NCBI RefSeq assembly: GCF_014681765.1
Contig: NZ_CP061498.1
Location: forward strand, 806,001 to 870,000
DNA from: Roseicitreum antarcticum
GTDB lineage: Bacteria > Pseudomonadota > Alphaproteobacteria > Rhodobacterales > Rhodobacteraceae
Length of the DNA stretch: 64,000 bases
Reading direction: 5' to 3'
Shown here: positions 63,909 to 64,000 of the stretch, piece after piece
How the letters are laid out: each line of letters starts with the position of its first letter
Position numbering within the stretch: the first letter of the stretch is position 1
Program-made: the position numbers and the translations under genes
The notes under the pieces: model-generated
The model's database searches: none
Told to the model about the DNA's origin: nothing
What the model saw: only the letters and a program-made list of their open reading frames with translations

Positions 63909-63971
63909 GGGCAGTGCTCTCCTGTTCCGAGGTCGTGTGCCCCTATGCTGGGCGCATCGTTGTTTCTTCGC

Positions 63972-64000
63972 CTAGTCGAGGGCTTCAAGCACACCGCGCA
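63972..64000 (-). CDS. Possible C-terminal end of the next gene
   Basis: Nine codons before a stop (RGVLEALD and TAG) enter from the right edge. In related genomes a TetR-type regulator often precedes this cluster, but the fragment is too short to identify. Confidence 0.3.

Overview
The window is high-GC, gene-dense chromosomal DNA from an alphaproteobacterium of the Rhodobacteraceae (Rhodobacterales). The evidence is gene content and order: argS-SPOR-nagZ-scpA-scpB, tatABC with a DUF815-type ATPase, a compact flagellar set, a class I lysyl-tRNA synthetase, trgA/trgB with cfa and a photolyase, and ccmE next to argC. A perfect FNR-type site fits a facultative, oxygen-sensing lifestyle. I cannot name the genus. 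I see no prophage, complete insertion sequence, CRISPR array or replication origin.

Layout. 0-6.4 kb: the 3' end of an APS kinase gene, then on the minus strand argS, a SPOR-domain gene, nagZ, scpA and scpB, and a small TusA-family gene. 6.7-13.0 kb: flagellar genes flgB-flgC-fliE-fliQ-flgF-flgG-flgA-flgH-fliL on the minus strand, divergent from fliI. 13.3-25 kb: adenine deaminase, tatABC plus an AAA ATPase, a small HTH protein, a divergent SDR, a Hint-domain protein, a tandem universal stress protein, KDPG aldolase and ftsY. 25-39 kb: an AlkB-type hydroxylase, a small exported protein, a Nudix hydrolase, an M29 aminopeptidase, a large DEAD-box helicase, a BASS transporter, an acyl-CoA ligase divergent from an NsrR-like regulator, and dnaE. 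39-45 kb: xdhABC (xanthine dehydrogenase and its maturation factor). 45-50 kb: tRNA-Pro(CGG), a DUF4864 protein, lysK, a TerB-like protein, doxX and prfC. 50-58 kb: a GGDEF protein, a RhlE-like helicase with a structured leader, and phr, cfa, trgA and trgB. 58-64 kb: ccmE, argC and a reductive pyrimidine/hydantoin cluster (ABC ATPase, dihydropyrimidinase, Zn-dependent amidohydrolase).

How the genes fit together. Adenine deaminase makes hypoxanthine, which XdhABC can oxidise to urate, and the last cluster opens and hydrolyses reduced pyrimidines or hydantoins. The window therefore carries both purine and pyrimidine salvage or catabolism. cfa-trgA-trgB next to phr looks like a membrane and oxidative or light stress group. 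The nsrR-like gene has an FNR box at class II spacing.

The most unusual things seen are these. (1) The RhlE-like helicase gene has a leader with five separate perfect hairpins just before its start codon. (2) Short tandem duplications (12-39 bp units) occur repeatedly, both in intergenic gaps and in frame in protein linkers. (3) Large low-complexity in-frame insertions sit in XdhB, XdhC and a Hint-domain protein; the XdhB one is built from repeated GC-rich units and perfect palindromes, like a repeat element that has invaded a coding sequence.
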